The translations under genes were made by a program, and so were the position numbers. Shown here in pieces: positions 26,363-36,334 of a DNA stretch of 64,000 nt; the first letter of the stretch is position 1, and each line of letters opens with the position of its first letter. The notes beneath the pieces were generated by a model. That model had not been told where the DNA came from, ran no database searches, and saw nothing but the letters and a program-made list of their open reading frames with translations. Source of the DNA: DAOQTX01 sp035340715 (GTDB taxonomy: Bacteria > Bacteroidota > Bacteroidia > AKYH767-A > OLB10); the NCBI GenBank assembly GCA_035340715.1, contig DAOQTX010000006.1, forward strand, positions 1 through 64,000, written 5' to 3'.

Positions 26363-27289
26363 ATGACTTCAAATCCTTTTATTCCTATTTTATGCATCGC
26401 TCTACTCGCTGTTTCATGTCATCGAGAAAGCGAAAGCAAAAAGAAGATTGAAACAACATCGGATACCATTTTTGTTGAGGAGGCTACAATAGTTGATACC
26501 ATAGTGGCTTTTGAAAAAAAGGAGTTGAAATATCAATTTCTGTTTATTGATAGTGTATTCATTGCGCATATAAGAGAATATTTTAACGAATATGAATTGA
26601 ATGTTTTACTGCATATCAACCGGATCGATTATAGCAAACTATACAAGACCGATACATTAATTGTTCCGGACACGTTTTATACGGATATAAATACCTATAG
26701 CCCTTTCCCTGATTCGCTTTCCATTTTACATGATATCAATAAAATAATTTTGATTTCATATGCTTGCCAAGCAATGGGGCTCTATGAATGTGGAAAATTA
26801 TTAAAATGGTTTCCGGTTAGTATGGGAAAAAAATCAACCCCTACACCTACCGGTTTATATCATACCAATTGGAAGTCGAAGAAAACGATAAGTACGGATA
26901 ATGATGCCTGGATTCTTCCGTGGTATTTTAATTTAATCAATAAAACTGGTGTATCACTGCATCAATATGAGCTTCCGGGTGTTCCGGCCAGCAGCAGTTG
27001 TGTAAGAATGATGGAAGAGCACGCACAATTTATTTACTATTGGGCAGAACAATGGAAACTAACCCCGGATGAAAGAAACATACTTGCGCATGGAACCCCA
27101 GTTATAATTTACGGTGAATATAATTTTGATCATTCACCACCTTGGTACAATTTGCCACAAAACAGCAAGGTATTGGATGAAAATACGGACTCATTGAATT
27201 CAATGCTTCAAAATCATATTGACCTTATCCGAAAAAGACAATACCAATTAGATTCTATCATTGTAGAAAGATCTAAGGCGTTTCTTTAA
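26363..27289 (+). CDS. L,D-transpeptidase (YkuD domain) lipoprotein
   Basis: 308 residues from ATG 26363. A lipoprotein signal (ILCIALLAVSC) places the lipid on Cys near residue 16. The YkuD domain (about 140-235) ends in LHQYELPGVPASSSCVRMME, with the conserved His and the catalytic Cys in SSCVRM. Such enzymes make 3-3 cross-links in peptidoglycan or attach proteins to it. The frame from TTG 26357 is longer by two codons and less likely. The gene is 24 nt after dihydroorotase and its 3' end overlaps convergent hflX by 17 nt. Confidence 0.88.
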   Translation: MTSNPFIPILCIALLAVSCHRESESKKKIETTSDTIFVEEATIVDTIVAFEKKELKYQFLFIDSVFIAHIREYFNEYELNVLLHINRIDYSKLYKTDTLIVPDTFYTDINTYSPFPDSLSILHDINKIILISYACQAMGLYECGKLLKWFPVSMGKKSTPTPTGLYHTNWKSKKTISTDNDAWILPWYFNLINKTGVSLHQYELPGVPASSSCVRMMEEHAQFIYYWAEQWKLTPDERNILAHGTPVIIYGEYNFDHSPPWYNLPQNSKVLDENTDSLNSMLQNHIDLIRKRQYQLDSIIVERSKAFL

Positions 27290-28487
27290 CAGGTTCCGAT
27301 CCATCGTGCATGTGAGGATAGATGGTATAGTGAATTTCCTTTATCATATTCAGTAAAAGCTCCCGCATTTTTTGAATGTTCTTCTTCTGTAGCGCTGAAA
27401 TAAATACCGTTTTCTGTCTTCCTTGTGCCATCCACGACTTTTCTAAATCTACCAGAGATACATTCTCCTTCGTTTCGGGAGTCAAATCATCTTCATCCTT
27501 TTCTACAAACTGATAAGCATCGGTTTTATTAAATACCAATAAAGTAGGTTTGTCGGCCGAATTAATCTCAACCAAAGTTTGCTGTACGATTTGCATCTGC
27601 TCTTCAAAGTTGGGATGAGAAATATCCAATACATGTACCAATATGTCAGCTTCTCTTACTTCATCAAGTGTTGATTTAAACGATTCGATCAAATCATGTG
27701 GCAACTTACGAATAAAACCAACTGTGTCGGAAAGAAGAAAGGGTATATTATCCCATACCACTTTTCGCACTGTCGTATCGAGTGTGGCAAATAATTTATT
27801 TTCAGCAAACACATCCGATTTACTCAGCATATTCATTATAGTGCTTTTGCCTACATTGGTATAACCTACTAATGAAACTTTAACAATGTTTCCTCTTCTC
27901 TTGCGCTGTGTTTGATTTTGTTTGTCTATTTGTTCCAGCTTATCGCGTAATGAAGCCAGTTTATCTCGAACTACTCTTCGATCGGTTTCCAATTCTGTTT
28001 CACCTGGTCCACGCATTCCGATTCCTCCTTTTTGCCGCTCTAAGTGTGTCCACATTCGAGTCAATCGGGGTAATAAATATTTGTATTGGGCCAGTTCAAC
28101 TTGTGTTTTTGCTTGTGCGGTTCGAGCTCTGCGCGCAAAAATATCTAAGATCAAATTGGTACGATCAAGCACTTGACATTTAAGTGCCTTTTCAATATTC
28201 CTAATTTGCGAAGGGCTCAGCTCATCATCAAAAATTACTACATCCGGTTTATGCTCTGTAACGAACAAAACGATATCCTCCAATCGGCCTTTACCTACAT
28301 AACTTCTGGGATCAGGGTGCTCTAGTTTCTGAGTAAATTTTTTAATGGTTTTTATTCCAGCTGTGCCGGCTAAAAATTCCAGTTCATTCAGATATTCTTC
28401 AACCTGAACCACTGTTTGATTTTTTGAAATTACTGAAACAAGCACCGCTTCGGGAATCCGAATGGCTGTAGAAAAAGGTTTAACCAA
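27273..28487 (-). CDS. hflX: Ribosome-associated GTPase HflX
   Basis: 404 residues. HflX binds and splits stalled ribosomes. The N-terminal HflX domain has DDELSPSQIRNIE and DRTNLILDIFARRARTAQAK, followed by GIGMRGPGETELETDRR. The G domain has the P-loop GYTNVGKSTI, the switch II motif DTVGFIRKLPH and NKTD. The only start available is TTG 28487: no ATG or GTG occurs in frame upstream. A TATCTTTG box lies 16 nt before it. Its 3' end runs 17 nt into the L,D-transpeptidase gene. Confidence 0.94.
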   Translation of the reverse strand: MVKPFSTAIRIPEAVLVSVISKNQTVVQVEEYLNELEFLAGTAGIKTIKKFTQKLEHPDPRSYVGKGRLEDIVLFVTEHKPDVVIFDDELSPSQIRNIEKALKCQVLDRTNLILDIFARRARTAQAKTQVELAQYKYLLPRLTRMWTHLERQKGGIGMRGPGETELETDRRVVRDKLASLRDKLEQIDKQNQTQRKRRGNIVKVSLVGYTNVGKSTIMNMLSKSDVFAENKLFATLDTTVRKVVWDNIPFLLSDTVGFIRKLPHDLIESFKSTLDEVREADILVHVLDISHPNFEEQMQIVQQTLVEINSADKPTLLVFNKTDAYQFVEKDEDDLTPETKENVSLVDLEKSWMAQGRQKTVFISALQKKNIQKMRELLLNMIKEIHYTIYPHMHDGSEPVKETP

Positions 28488-28503
28488 TGCAATACAATTT
28501 ATG

Positions 28504-28511
28504 CAAAGATA
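28504..28511 (-). promoter_or_regulatory. -7 element of hflX
   Basis: On the minus strand TATCTTTG occupies 28511-28504 and ends 16 nt before the TTG start at 28487. The upstream -33 TTG is not clear. Confidence 0.4.
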
Positions 28512-28520
28512 GTTTAAATA

Positions 28521-29141
28521 CTACTTCAGCGTTTCTACATATTCCGCTACCGCCAATATTTGTTCCTCACTTAACACTTTTTGGTAAGGAATCATCGAGT
28601 TCTTTCCATTTCGGATAATGTTTAGTCTTTCTTCGGCACTCAACTTTGATTGCGTCAGATCCTTTGCTCCACTGACACCCAATTTGCCATCAGCACCATG
28701 ACAAACAATACATTGACTCTCGAAAATACTTTGACCCAATTGATCAACCGAAACATTTTCAAACGCTTGACTCTTATTTTCCATTTTAAACACCGGGCTC
28801 TTCGTTTCGCTGATGCCATAAACATATACCAAACAGAGTACAGATAGAAAAACTAAAAGTTTGTTTTGCTTTTTGTAGCCAATAACTGCGAGTACAATAG
28901 TCAAAACAATAGCTGCTATTTTAACCCATAGCCACATACCTTTATTTCCTGTATATACACTTAGATAAATACCTGTCAGCAAAAACAAAGTGCTGATGAT
29001 CATATCCGGCACCTTAAATTTTTTGACAAATGAATCCAAAGCCTTCTGATTGCCACTCATCATTAATATAAATCGAATGATGGCCAGAATTAAAAAAATA
29101 ATTACGACCAATTTATGAGTATGAAGCATTCCTGTAAACAT
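28521..29141 (-). CDS. Integral membrane protein with C-terminal cytochrome c domain
   Basis: 206 residues. The N-terminal part has about four membrane helices (HKLVVIIFLILAIIRFILM, MIISTLFLLTGIYLSVY, VKIAAIVLTIVLAVIGY, LLVFLSVLCLVYVYG) and resembles the SirB-like membrane family. The C-terminal 80 residues form a class I cytochrome c domain with CIVCHG (heme attachment) and GKNSMIPYQKVLSEEQ supplying the distal Met. The heme domain would face the periplasm. It lies 11 nt downstream of a gene of unknown function and probably shares its transcript. It may pass electrons to a terminal oxidase, which is inference. Confidence 0.82.
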   Translation of the reverse strand: MFTGMLHTHKLVVIIFLILAIIRFILMMSGNQKALDSFVKKFKVPDMIISTLFLLTGIYLSVYTGNKGMWLWVKIAAIVLTIVLAVIGYKKQNKLLVFLSVLCLVYVYGISETKSPVFKMENKSQAFENVSVDQLGQSIFESQCIVCHGADGKLGVSGAKDLTQSKLSAEERLNIIRNGKNSMIPYQKVLSEEQILAVAEYVETLK

Positions 29142-29152
29142 ATCTTTTGGGT

Positions 29153-30646
29153 TTAGGTGGTTTGATTTTGTTGTGAAAGTACTTTCTTTCCTACTGATTC
29201 AAGCATGCTCACGCAAATGCTGCTATAAAAAGTTTCATTCAATATGAGTAATTTATCTACGATTTCCTTTAAAGCTTCCACTGAAGGTTTCTTTCGTAAC
29301 AACTCTTGAAAGTAATTGCTGATATAATATTGAAACGGATAGCTGTTATTTTCTCTTGCTTTTGCCGAACGACTAAACAATTGTCTCGCTTCTTCAAAAT
29401 CATTGTGAGCCAGCAATAAAAATCCTTTACACTCATTCACTAGCAATGCATGATCAAGTCTTAGAGCTGATTCCTTTTCTATTTGCTTTAAAGTCTTAGT
29501 CATAGCCTTCAAAGCCAGTGAATCTTTCTGAGCAAAATGAAGATATGTTAGAATATACATCTTAGTCATCAACACTTTTACTCTTGCCGAAACGGCTTCT
29601 TCATTATCTTCCGACTGTAGTGAAAGAAAAAATCCTTCGTCCAATAATTCTAGGGCTGCATCGATACTGCCTGAATCGCAGGCCAATTCGGCATGTATTA
29701 TTTTAAAGTTAATTAGTTCAACTAGGTTATTGTTGTCCTTAGCCGACTGTATGGCTTTGTTTAAATGTGTCAATCGTACTGGAAGTGGTTCTTCTGTAAG
29801 GTATTTCGCCAAATTAACATGAATCTCAGTGCTTTTCTCCGGAACTGCAATTAAAATTTCTTCAAAATTCTCAGCCGTAAAATTGATATACGGTTCCATA
29901 TAATGAGATCGGTTTTCCAGCAAAGACGATACCTCTAAAATATTTACAAGAGTTTCATATTTGCTTCGAACATTCTTATGCCGTATCAATAATTTACACA
30001 GGTCATCATACAAATTCACGGCATCGTTTTGATCGAACATACCAAGATGAGCTTTGTGCAACAACGATGCAGTTTTAAAACCACATACCATGTGCTCGGT
30101 ATTGATTTGCACTCTGTGTTGAATATCCATTAACTCATGAAGGTAGCTGTCCAATTGTTCTGAAAACTGAACTTCAATCAGACGGTAAGCATTTTTGTAG
30201 AGCTGCAATAACATTTCATGTTCACCAATCAAAAACAAATCGGTTTTAATTTGAATGAATTCTTCTCTCAAAGAAATATCTGTTACTCCTAATTCAAGTT
30301 GTGTGATCAATTTCTGAAAACGATTTTTCAATTGATCATTCCCAAAACGCTTTTTTAGAAAATTCAAATACTTGGTAGAGTTCATTAATGCTTGTAACTC
30401 TGTATTGATTTCTGCCAATATCAATCTAAACTCAGCCGCCTTTAGTCTTCTAAATCTTCCTTTGCTGATCAATTGAGGATTGAATCCAGTGCTGCTTCTG
30501 TGCATTTGAAACAACTCTTCCAATAATGCACTCCAATCTTGTTTCGACTCCTTTGTGAGTTGATCAAAAATATAGTCCAACACCTCTTTGTCGCGCGGTA
30601 ACTGAAGGATATATTTATACTCAAGTGTGTCTGTAACTGTTTGCAT
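29153..30646 (-). CDS. Uncharacterised alpha-helical protein
   Basis: 497 residues, not recognised. The sequence is almost wholly helical in character, rich in Leu, Glu, Lys and Asn, with no signal peptide or membrane segment, and looks like a solenoid of helix pairs (for example ALLVNECKGFLLLAHNDFEE and LINFKIIHAELACDSGSIDA, TPR-like spacing). No catalytic motif is visible. The start at ATG 30646 is the first in frame. It precedes the membrane cytochrome c gene by 11 nt. A scaffold role is possible but unsupported. Confidence 0.7.
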   Translation of the reverse strand: MQTVTDTLEYKYILQLPRDKEVLDYIFDQLTKESKQDWSALLEELFQMHRSSTGFNPQLISKGRFRRLKAAEFRLILAEINTELQALMNSTKYLNFLKKRFGNDQLKNRFQKLITQLELGVTDISLREEFIQIKTDLFLIGEHEMLLQLYKNAYRLIEVQFSEQLDSYLHELMDIQHRVQINTEHMVCGFKTASLLHKAHLGMFDQNDAVNLYDDLCKLLIRHKNVRSKYETLVNILEVSSLLENRSHYMEPYINFTAENFEEILIAVPEKSTEIHVNLAKYLTEEPLPVRLTHLNKAIQSAKDNNNLVELINFKIIHAELACDSGSIDAALELLDEGFFLSLQSEDNEEAVSARVKVLMTKMYILTYLHFAQKDSLALKAMTKTLKQIEKESALRLDHALLVNECKGFLLLAHNDFEEARQLFSRSAKARENNSYPFQYYISNYFQELLRKKPSVEALKEIVDKLLILNETFYSSICVSMLESVGKKVLSQQNQTT

Positions 30647-30739
30647 ATACTAGGATTCAAAGAAAAAACAATACCCTGTCAATAGATCGATTTTTCGCTA
30701 TGAAAATTATTACTTTCGCTACCCTAGCTTTAAAAGAAC

Positions 30740-33700
30740 ATGAAGAAATTACTAACAATTTTATTCACTCTATTTCTACTAAATATACTTGTTGCTCAAG
30801 GGCAAGAAGGATTTCCTAGCAATGGAATTAGCGATGAAAGATCAACCTTGTATGCTTTCACCAATGCAACTATTTACATTCAATACAATCAATCTGTTTC
30901 CAAAGCAACTTTATTGATTCAGAAAGGGAAGATTATTGATGTTGGTGTTGCTGTTAAAATACCGGAGGGTGCAAAAATTATAGATCTAAACAATATGTAT
31001 ATCTACCCTGCTTTTGTTGATCTATACAGCGACTTCGGAATGCCTGATCTAAAAAAAACCAGGCCAAGCGACAGTCCTTCAAAAAATTCCGGAGCTTTAT
31101 ATTGGAATCCTGCCATTCGATCACACATCAAAGCTGAAACGGAGTTTAATTACAACGATAAAGCAGCCGAATCGCTTAGAAACATTGGTTTTGGTTTTGT
31201 TTTATCTCATGTAATGGATGGAATTAGCCGAGGTACTGGTGTATTTTTAAATACGGCAAACAACAAAGCACATCAATCTATTTTATCATCTAATGCAGCA
31301 TCGTTTTATTCATTTAATAAAGGTACCTCTAAAGAAGACTATCCCGGTTCGCTCATGGGAAGTATCGCTCTTTTACGTCAAAGCTATTTCGATGCAAAAT
31401 GGTATGTTCAAAACATTCAACAAGATCAATACAACCAAACCTTGGAATCTTTCTATCAGAACTTGAAACTCCCATCCATCTTTGAGTGTAGTGATTATCA
31501 AAATATTTTACGAGCGGCATCCATTTCATCCGAATGGAATATTCCATTTATATATAAAGGTTCAGGAGATGAGTACAAAAGAATGACAGAATTGAAAAGC
31601 ATCAATGCCAAATTGATTGTTCCGCTAAACTATCCTGATGCGTATGATGTAAGCGATTTGTATGATGCATTAAACGTAGATGTTTCCGACATGAAGCATT
31701 GGGAACTAGCGCCTGCAAATTCATATATGCTTTACCAAAACAAAATTCCCTTTTGTTTCACAACAGCCGGGTTGAAAAACACTAAAGATTTTTTTAAAAA
31801 TATTCGAAAGGCCATTGCACATGGTTTGCCGGAAGAAGAAGCTTTGAAAGCGCTAACCTATAACCCGGCTGAATTTATTAATGCTCAACAGTTCTGTGGA
31901 TCTTTACAAAAGAATATGCCTGCTAGTTTTACTATTTGTAGTAATAAGATTTTTGACGAAAAAAATCAGATGATCAGTACATGGGTGTATGGAATCGAAT
32001 ATTCAGCTAATGAAATTAAGGAGACGAATGTTTTAGGAAACTATTTTATAAATCTTGGGCCACAAGTAAACTTGAAACTAGAAATCAGTGGTGATGCATT
32101 AGGACAAAAAATTGTGGTGAAAGAAGACAGTGTCGATTTGAAAGCTAAATCAAGTATTGAACAAAATGTGTTGAGTATAAACGCAACTATAAAGAGTGGA
32201 AAGAACAAAGGCAATTACAGAATAAAAGGTTTGTTTGATGAAAGTACCAATACATTTGCCGGTAATGCACAACTTCCTGCCGGGAATTTAATAACATGGC
32301 AATCCAGTGTTCGTGAAAATTTGAATGAGTCCGCTAAAGAATCGAAAAAAGATAGCAGCGTTGTTCCTACAGTAGGAAAAGTATGGTATCCCAACATGGC
32401 CTTTGGATTTGAAGAATTGCCAAAAGCAGAGTTTGTTTTGATAAAGAATGCTACCCTATGGACCAACGAAGTAGATGGAAAAATTTCAAATGGTGATATT
32501 CTTATCGGCAATGGAAAAATTTTAAAGGTTGGAAAAGTATCCGAAAGCGATTACGCAAAAATAAACAACCTGAAAACCATTGATGCTGCAGGAAAACATG
32601 TTACACCCGGAATCATAGATGAACACAGTCATATTGCGGTGAAAAGTGGAGTAAACGAAGGCACACAAGCCATTTCAGCGGAAGTTTCCATCGGGTCGGT
32701 TATCAATAGCGATGATATAAATATTTATCGGCAATTGGCTGGTGGAGTCACTACAAGCCACTTGCTTCACGGATCGGCAAACCCCATAGGTGGACAAACC
32801 GCATTAATAAAACTGAGATGGGGCAAATCGCCTGAAGAAATGAAATTTGAAGGAGCGGATGGATTTATAAAATTTGCTTTGGGTGAAAATGTTAAACAAG
32901 CCAATTGGGGCGATCAACATCGATCACGCTATCCGCAAACCCGTATGGGCGTTGAGCAATTAATTATTGATGCATTTAATCAAGCAAAAAAATATGAACA
33001 AGATTGGAAGCAATACAATGCTTCAAAGAATAAAAACAATTTAATTGCTCCACGAAGAGATATTGAAAAAGATATTCTGCTAGAGATATTAAACAAAAAA
33101 AGATTCATCACTTGTCATTCGTATCAACAAGCAGAAATTAACATGTTGATGCATGTTGCCGATAGCTTCAATTTTACGCTCAACACTTTTACGCATATTC
33201 TTGAAGGATACAAAGTAGCAGACAAGATGAAGGAACATGGGGCAGGTGCATCTTCGTTCAGCGATTGGTGGGCCTATAAATATGAAGTGATTGAGGCCAT
33301 TCCACACAATGGTTCCATCATGAATAAAATGGGAATTGTTACAGCATTCAATTCGGATGATGCCGAAATGGCCAGACGATTGAATCAGGAAGCTGCAAAA
33401 GCAGTTAAGTATGGCAACACATCCGAAGAGGATGCATTGAAATTTGTAACCCTTAATCCTGCAAAACTTTTGCACATCGATCATCGTGTTGGAAGTTTGA
33501 AAGAAGGAAAAGATGCAGACATAGTGTTGTGGAATGATCACCCGCTATCGGTTTATGCTACGGTAAATCAAACCTACATTGATGGAATTTGTTATTACGA
33601 TCAACAAAGAGATAAAGCCTTACAAGAAACGTTGAAACTAGAACGAACTCGATTGATGGATAAAATGCAGGATGAAAAAAATTCGGGAGCAAAAACACAA

Positions 33701-33763
33701 AGTCCAAATTCCGAACCTAATTATTTATACAACTGTAACGAGTTAGAACACTGTTCACACTAA
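30740..33763 (+). CDS. Secreted double amidohydrolase-family protein
   Basis: 1007 residues with a signal peptide (MKKLLTILFTLFLLNILVAQ). Two amidohydrolase-type modules are joined. In the N-terminal one (about 40-440) the HxH metal strand reads YPAFVDLYSDFG, so it is degenerate. The C-terminal one (about 565-965) keeps TPGIIDEHSHIAV, TCHSYQQAEI, FTHILEGYK and AFNSDDAE, the full set of metal ligands, and ends GSLKEGKDADIVLWNDHP. The active module resembles imidazolonepropionase/prolidase-like enzymes; the substrate is unknown, and a periplasmic peptide or cyclic amide is a guess. A second, also degenerate family member follows 11 nt downstream. Confidence 0.85.
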   Translation: MKKLLTILFTLFLLNILVAQGQEGFPSNGISDERSTLYAFTNATIYIQYNQSVSKATLLIQKGKIIDVGVAVKIPEGAKIIDLNNMYIYPAFVDLYSDFGMPDLKKTRPSDSPSKNSGALYWNPAIRSHIKAETEFNYNDKAAESLRNIGFGFVLSHVMDGISRGTGVFLNTANNKAHQSILSSNAASFYSFNKGTSKEDYPGSLMGSIALLRQSYFDAKWYVQNIQQDQYNQTLESFYQNLKLPSIFECSDYQNILRAASISSEWNIPFIYKGSGDEYKRMTELKSINAKLIVPLNYPDAYDVSDLYDALNVDVSDMKHWELAPANSYMLYQNKIPFCFTTAGLKNTKDFFKNIRKAIAHGLPEEEALKALTYNPAEFINAQQFCGSLQKNMPASFTICSNKIFDEKNQMISTWVYGIEYSANEIKETNVLGNYFINLGPQVNLKLEISGDALGQKIVVKEDSVDLKAKSSIEQNVLSINATIKSGKNKGNYRIKGLFDESTNTFAGNAQLPAGNLITWQSSVRENLNESAKESKKDSSVVPTVGKVWYPNMAFGFEELPKAEFVLIKNATLWTNEVDGKISNGDILIGNGKILKVGKVSESDYAKINNLKTIDAAGKHVTPGIIDEHSHIAVKSGVNEGTQAISAEVSIGSVINSDDINIYRQLAGGVTTSHLLHGSANPIGGQTALIKLRWGKSPEEMKFEGADGFIKFALGENVKQANWGDQHRSRYPQTRMGVEQLIIDAFNQAKKYEQDWKQYNASKNKNNLIAPRRDIEKDILLEILNKKRFITCHSYQQAEINMLMHVADSFNFTLNTFTHILEGYKVADKMKEHGAGASSFSDWWAYKYEVIEAIPHNGSIMNKMGIVTAFNSDDAEMARRLNQEAAKAVKYGNTSEEDALKFVTLNPAKLLHIDHRVGSLKEGKDADIVLWNDHPLSVYATVNQTYIDGICYYDQQRDKALQETLKLERTRLMDKMQDEKNSGAKTQSPNSEPNYLYNCNELEHCSH

Positions 33764-33774
33764 TATTTAAGAAC

Positions 33775-35070
33775 ATGAAAAGAATCATCATACTTAGCTT
33801 AAGTCTTTTTTTCATCATTTCGGTTCAGGCACAAAATCCTGTTCCAGCAAATAATGAATCAAAAAAAATATTAATTCTCAATGGAACTACACATACCGGA
33901 GCAGGTTATGTCATTGAGAATTCCGTCATCGGAATAATTGGGAATAAGATTGAATTGATTGGTGATGCCCGAACGGTAAAAGTAGAACGTTCAAAATACG
34001 ATACCATCATTTATGCTGAGGGTAAACATATATATCCGGGTTTCATTGCATTGAACACCATCATTGGATTAAGTGAAATTGAATTAGTCCGTGCAACAAA
34101 TGATTTTGATGAAACTGGATCTATCAATCCGAGTGTTCGATCGCTCATTGCCTATAACACCGATTCAAGAGTTACTCCAACCGTAAGATCCAATGGAGTG
34201 TTGCTGGCTCAAATTACTCCACAAGGAGGATTAATTTCCGGTTCTTCTTCTGTGGTTCAATTGGATGCATGGAATTATGAAGATGCAGTAGTTGTAAGCG
34301 ACAATGCCATGCACATTAATTGGCCAACGCAAAGAATCAATACGGCATGGTGGGCTGCTCCGGCAGAAGAACAGAAGGAGAAAATGAAGAAAGCGCAAAC
34401 AGACCTTCAACAATTATTGCTAGATGCACATGCTTACTATCAGGCAAAAGGGAAAACCAATTTGAATCCTCATTTAGAATCAATGAAAGGTTTGTTTGAT
34501 GGCAGCAAAAAATTATATGTACATGCCAACTATGTTAAGGATATCCTTTCAGCGATAGATGTTTGCAGAAACTATAAAATTAAAATGGTATTAGTTGGAG
34601 GAAACGATAGTCCTCTTATTACCGATGTATTGAAGAAGGAAAAAATTCCAGTCATATTAAATACAACGCATAGTTTGCCGTATCGAACCGATACCGATGC
34701 CGATTTCGCTTACAAACTTCCTTCGCTTTTAAACAAAGCGGGTATAGAAACCGCTATACATGTAGATGGATTTTGGCAAGTGAGAAATCTTGCCTTTGCT
34801 GCCGGAAATGCAGTGCCCTATGGTATTAATCCTGAGGAAGCATTAAAAATGATTAGCCTTACTCCGGCAAAAATTCTTGAAATCGATCAGCGATATGGAT
34901 CTTTAGAAGAAGGCAAAAGCGCTACCTTATTTATTTGTGAAGGGAATGCTCTAGATATGCGAACACAAAAAATTGAGCATGCATGGATTGATGGCAGAAG
35001 TATTGATTTGAATAATATTCAAACACAGTTGTATCATAAATTCATGAACAAATATGGCTTGAAGCCTTAA
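33775..35070 (+). CDS. Secreted amidohydrolase-fold protein lacking the metal-binding HxH
   Basis: 431 residues with a signal peptide (MKRIIILSLSLFFIISVQAQ). The fold is recognisable from the N-terminal beta-sandwich (VIGIIGNKIELIG), and from GINPEEALKMISLTPAKILE and GSLEEGKSATLFI at the C-terminus. The first strand, normally PGxIDxHxH, reads YPGFIALNTIIGL, so both His ligands are absent. The later part (AIHVDGFWQVRNLAFAAGNA) aligns with the substrate region of active members but has lost several ligands. It is probably non-catalytic, perhaps a subunit or binding partner of the preceding protein (inference from the 11-nt gap and shared family). Confidence 0.78.
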   Translation: MKRIIILSLSLFFIISVQAQNPVPANNESKKILILNGTTHTGAGYVIENSVIGIIGNKIELIGDARTVKVERSKYDTIIYAEGKHIYPGFIALNTIIGLSEIELVRATNDFDETGSINPSVRSLIAYNTDSRVTPTVRSNGVLLAQITPQGGLISGSSSVVQLDAWNYEDAVVVSDNAMHINWPTQRINTAWWAAPAEEQKEKMKKAQTDLQQLLLDAHAYYQAKGKTNLNPHLESMKGLFDGSKKLYVHANYVKDILSAIDVCRNYKIKMVLVGGNDSPLITDVLKKEKIPVILNTTHSLPYRTDTDADFAYKLPSLLNKAGIETAIHVDGFWQVRNLAFAAGNAVPYGINPEEALKMISLTPAKILEIDQRYGSLEEGKSATLFICEGNALDMRTQKIEHAWIDGRSIDLNNIQTQLYHKFMNKYGLKP

Positions 35071-36323
35071 TACGAACTGCGAATCGCTTCAACCGGATCG
35101 AGACGGCTTGCCGTTAGAGCAGGTACAATGCCGGATATAATACCGGTGATGGCGCTAACTGTTAATCCCAGAAGTATATTGCTTCCACTTAAAATCATTT
35201 CAAAATCTAAAGCTGCGCTAGCTATCAGGCTAATGATAAAAACAGCCAACAGACCTAGCAATCCTCCAATCAGACTTAAGAAGATGGATTCAAACAGAAA
35301 CTGAGAAAGAATAAAATAATTTTTTGCGCCTAAACTTTTTTGGATTCCAATTATGGGAGTTCGCTCTTTTACAGATACAAACATAATATTAGCAATACCA
35401 AAAGTTCCTACTAAAATTGAAAAGCCTCCTATGATCCAACCCGCCATAGTAACAAAACTAAACATAGCCCCTACTCCTTGATGCAGCAAACTGGCTTCAT
35501 TCAATGCAAACGAATCATCTTGTTTTGGATTTTGTCTTCGAATGCTTCTTAACGCACCTCTTATTTCCTCTTTTAGCTGATCGTTGCTTACACCATCTTT
35601 TGCACGCACCGCTATCATCGGTCCCAATTGATCGGTTCGTATATCAATAAACCTTCGGGCAAAATTTACCGGAACTACCACCGCATTATCTTTGCTGTTG
35701 CCCAACATACTACTGCCTTCTTTTGAAAACACACCAATGACGATAAGTTTTCGATTGTAGGCTGTAAATTTTTTACCGATCGGGTCTTCATTTGGGAACA
35801 AATTATCAGCAACATCCGATCCAATTAATGCAACCGCTCTTCCGGTAACCGATTCGGCTTCCGAAAAATATCTTCCCGATTGCAAATCGAATGCTTCCAA
35901 ATTATTCCATGAATGCGATACTAAGGTCATATCTGCATTATCTATGCTATTGCTTTTAAACTTTAACGTAACTCCGGATAAATACGCCATCATTGCATAG
36001 TGTTGCGCAACATTTGATGTTTTGTTTTTGAGCGCTTCCATTTCGCTGTATCCGGGTAGCGGTCTTTGATAATATTTCCACCAGGGATATTCATCACCAA
36101 AGCTCCAAGGCCATTTCTGAATATAGATTACATTGTCTCCCAATTGTTCAATACTTCCCTGAATCTTTTCTTCAAGAGCATCGACCACAGTAAATACAGA
36201 TATGATGGCAAATATACCTATAGTGATTCCTAATAAGGAAAGCATTGTTCGCAAACGATTGGATTGCAATGCTTGCCAGGCAAACATGATACTCTCAATA
36301 ATCAGATTCAGAAATAATTTCAT
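35067..36323 (-). CDS. ABC transporter permease (MacB/FtsX type)
   Basis: 418 residues. One N-terminal membrane helix (RTMLSLLGITIGIFAIISVF) is followed by a large periplasmic MacB-type domain (about 45-275) and three C-terminal helices of the FtsX domain (for example GWIIGGFSILVGTFGIANIM). The C-terminal motif SRLDPVEAIRSS is typical. No ATPase gene is adjacent, so it must pair with one encoded elsewhere. It could export lipoproteins, peptides or toxic compounds; the sequence does not say which. It is 11 nt downstream of the Nfu gene. Its 3' end overlaps the convergent amidohydrolase gene by 4 nt. Confidence 0.88.
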   Translation of the reverse strand: MKLFLNLIIESIMFAWQALQSNRLRTMLSLLGITIGIFAIISVFTVVDALEEKIQGSIEQLGDNVIYIQKWPWSFGDEYPWWKYYQRPLPGYSEMEALKNKTSNVAQHYAMMAYLSGVTLKFKSNSIDNADMTLVSHSWNNLEAFDLQSGRYFSEAESVTGRAVALIGSDVADNLFPNEDPIGKKFTAYNRKLIVIGVFSKEGSSMLGNSKDNAVVVPVNFARRFIDIRTDQLGPMIAVRAKDGVSNDQLKEEIRGALRSIRRQNPKQDDSFALNEASLLHQGVGAMFSFVTMAGWIIGGFSILVGTFGIANIMFVSVKERTPIIGIQKSLGAKNYFILSQFLFESIFLSLIGGLLGLLAVFIISLIASAALDFEMILSGSNILLGLTVSAITGIISGIVPALTASRLDPVEAIRSSY

Positions 36324-36334
36324 AAGGTTTTGTT

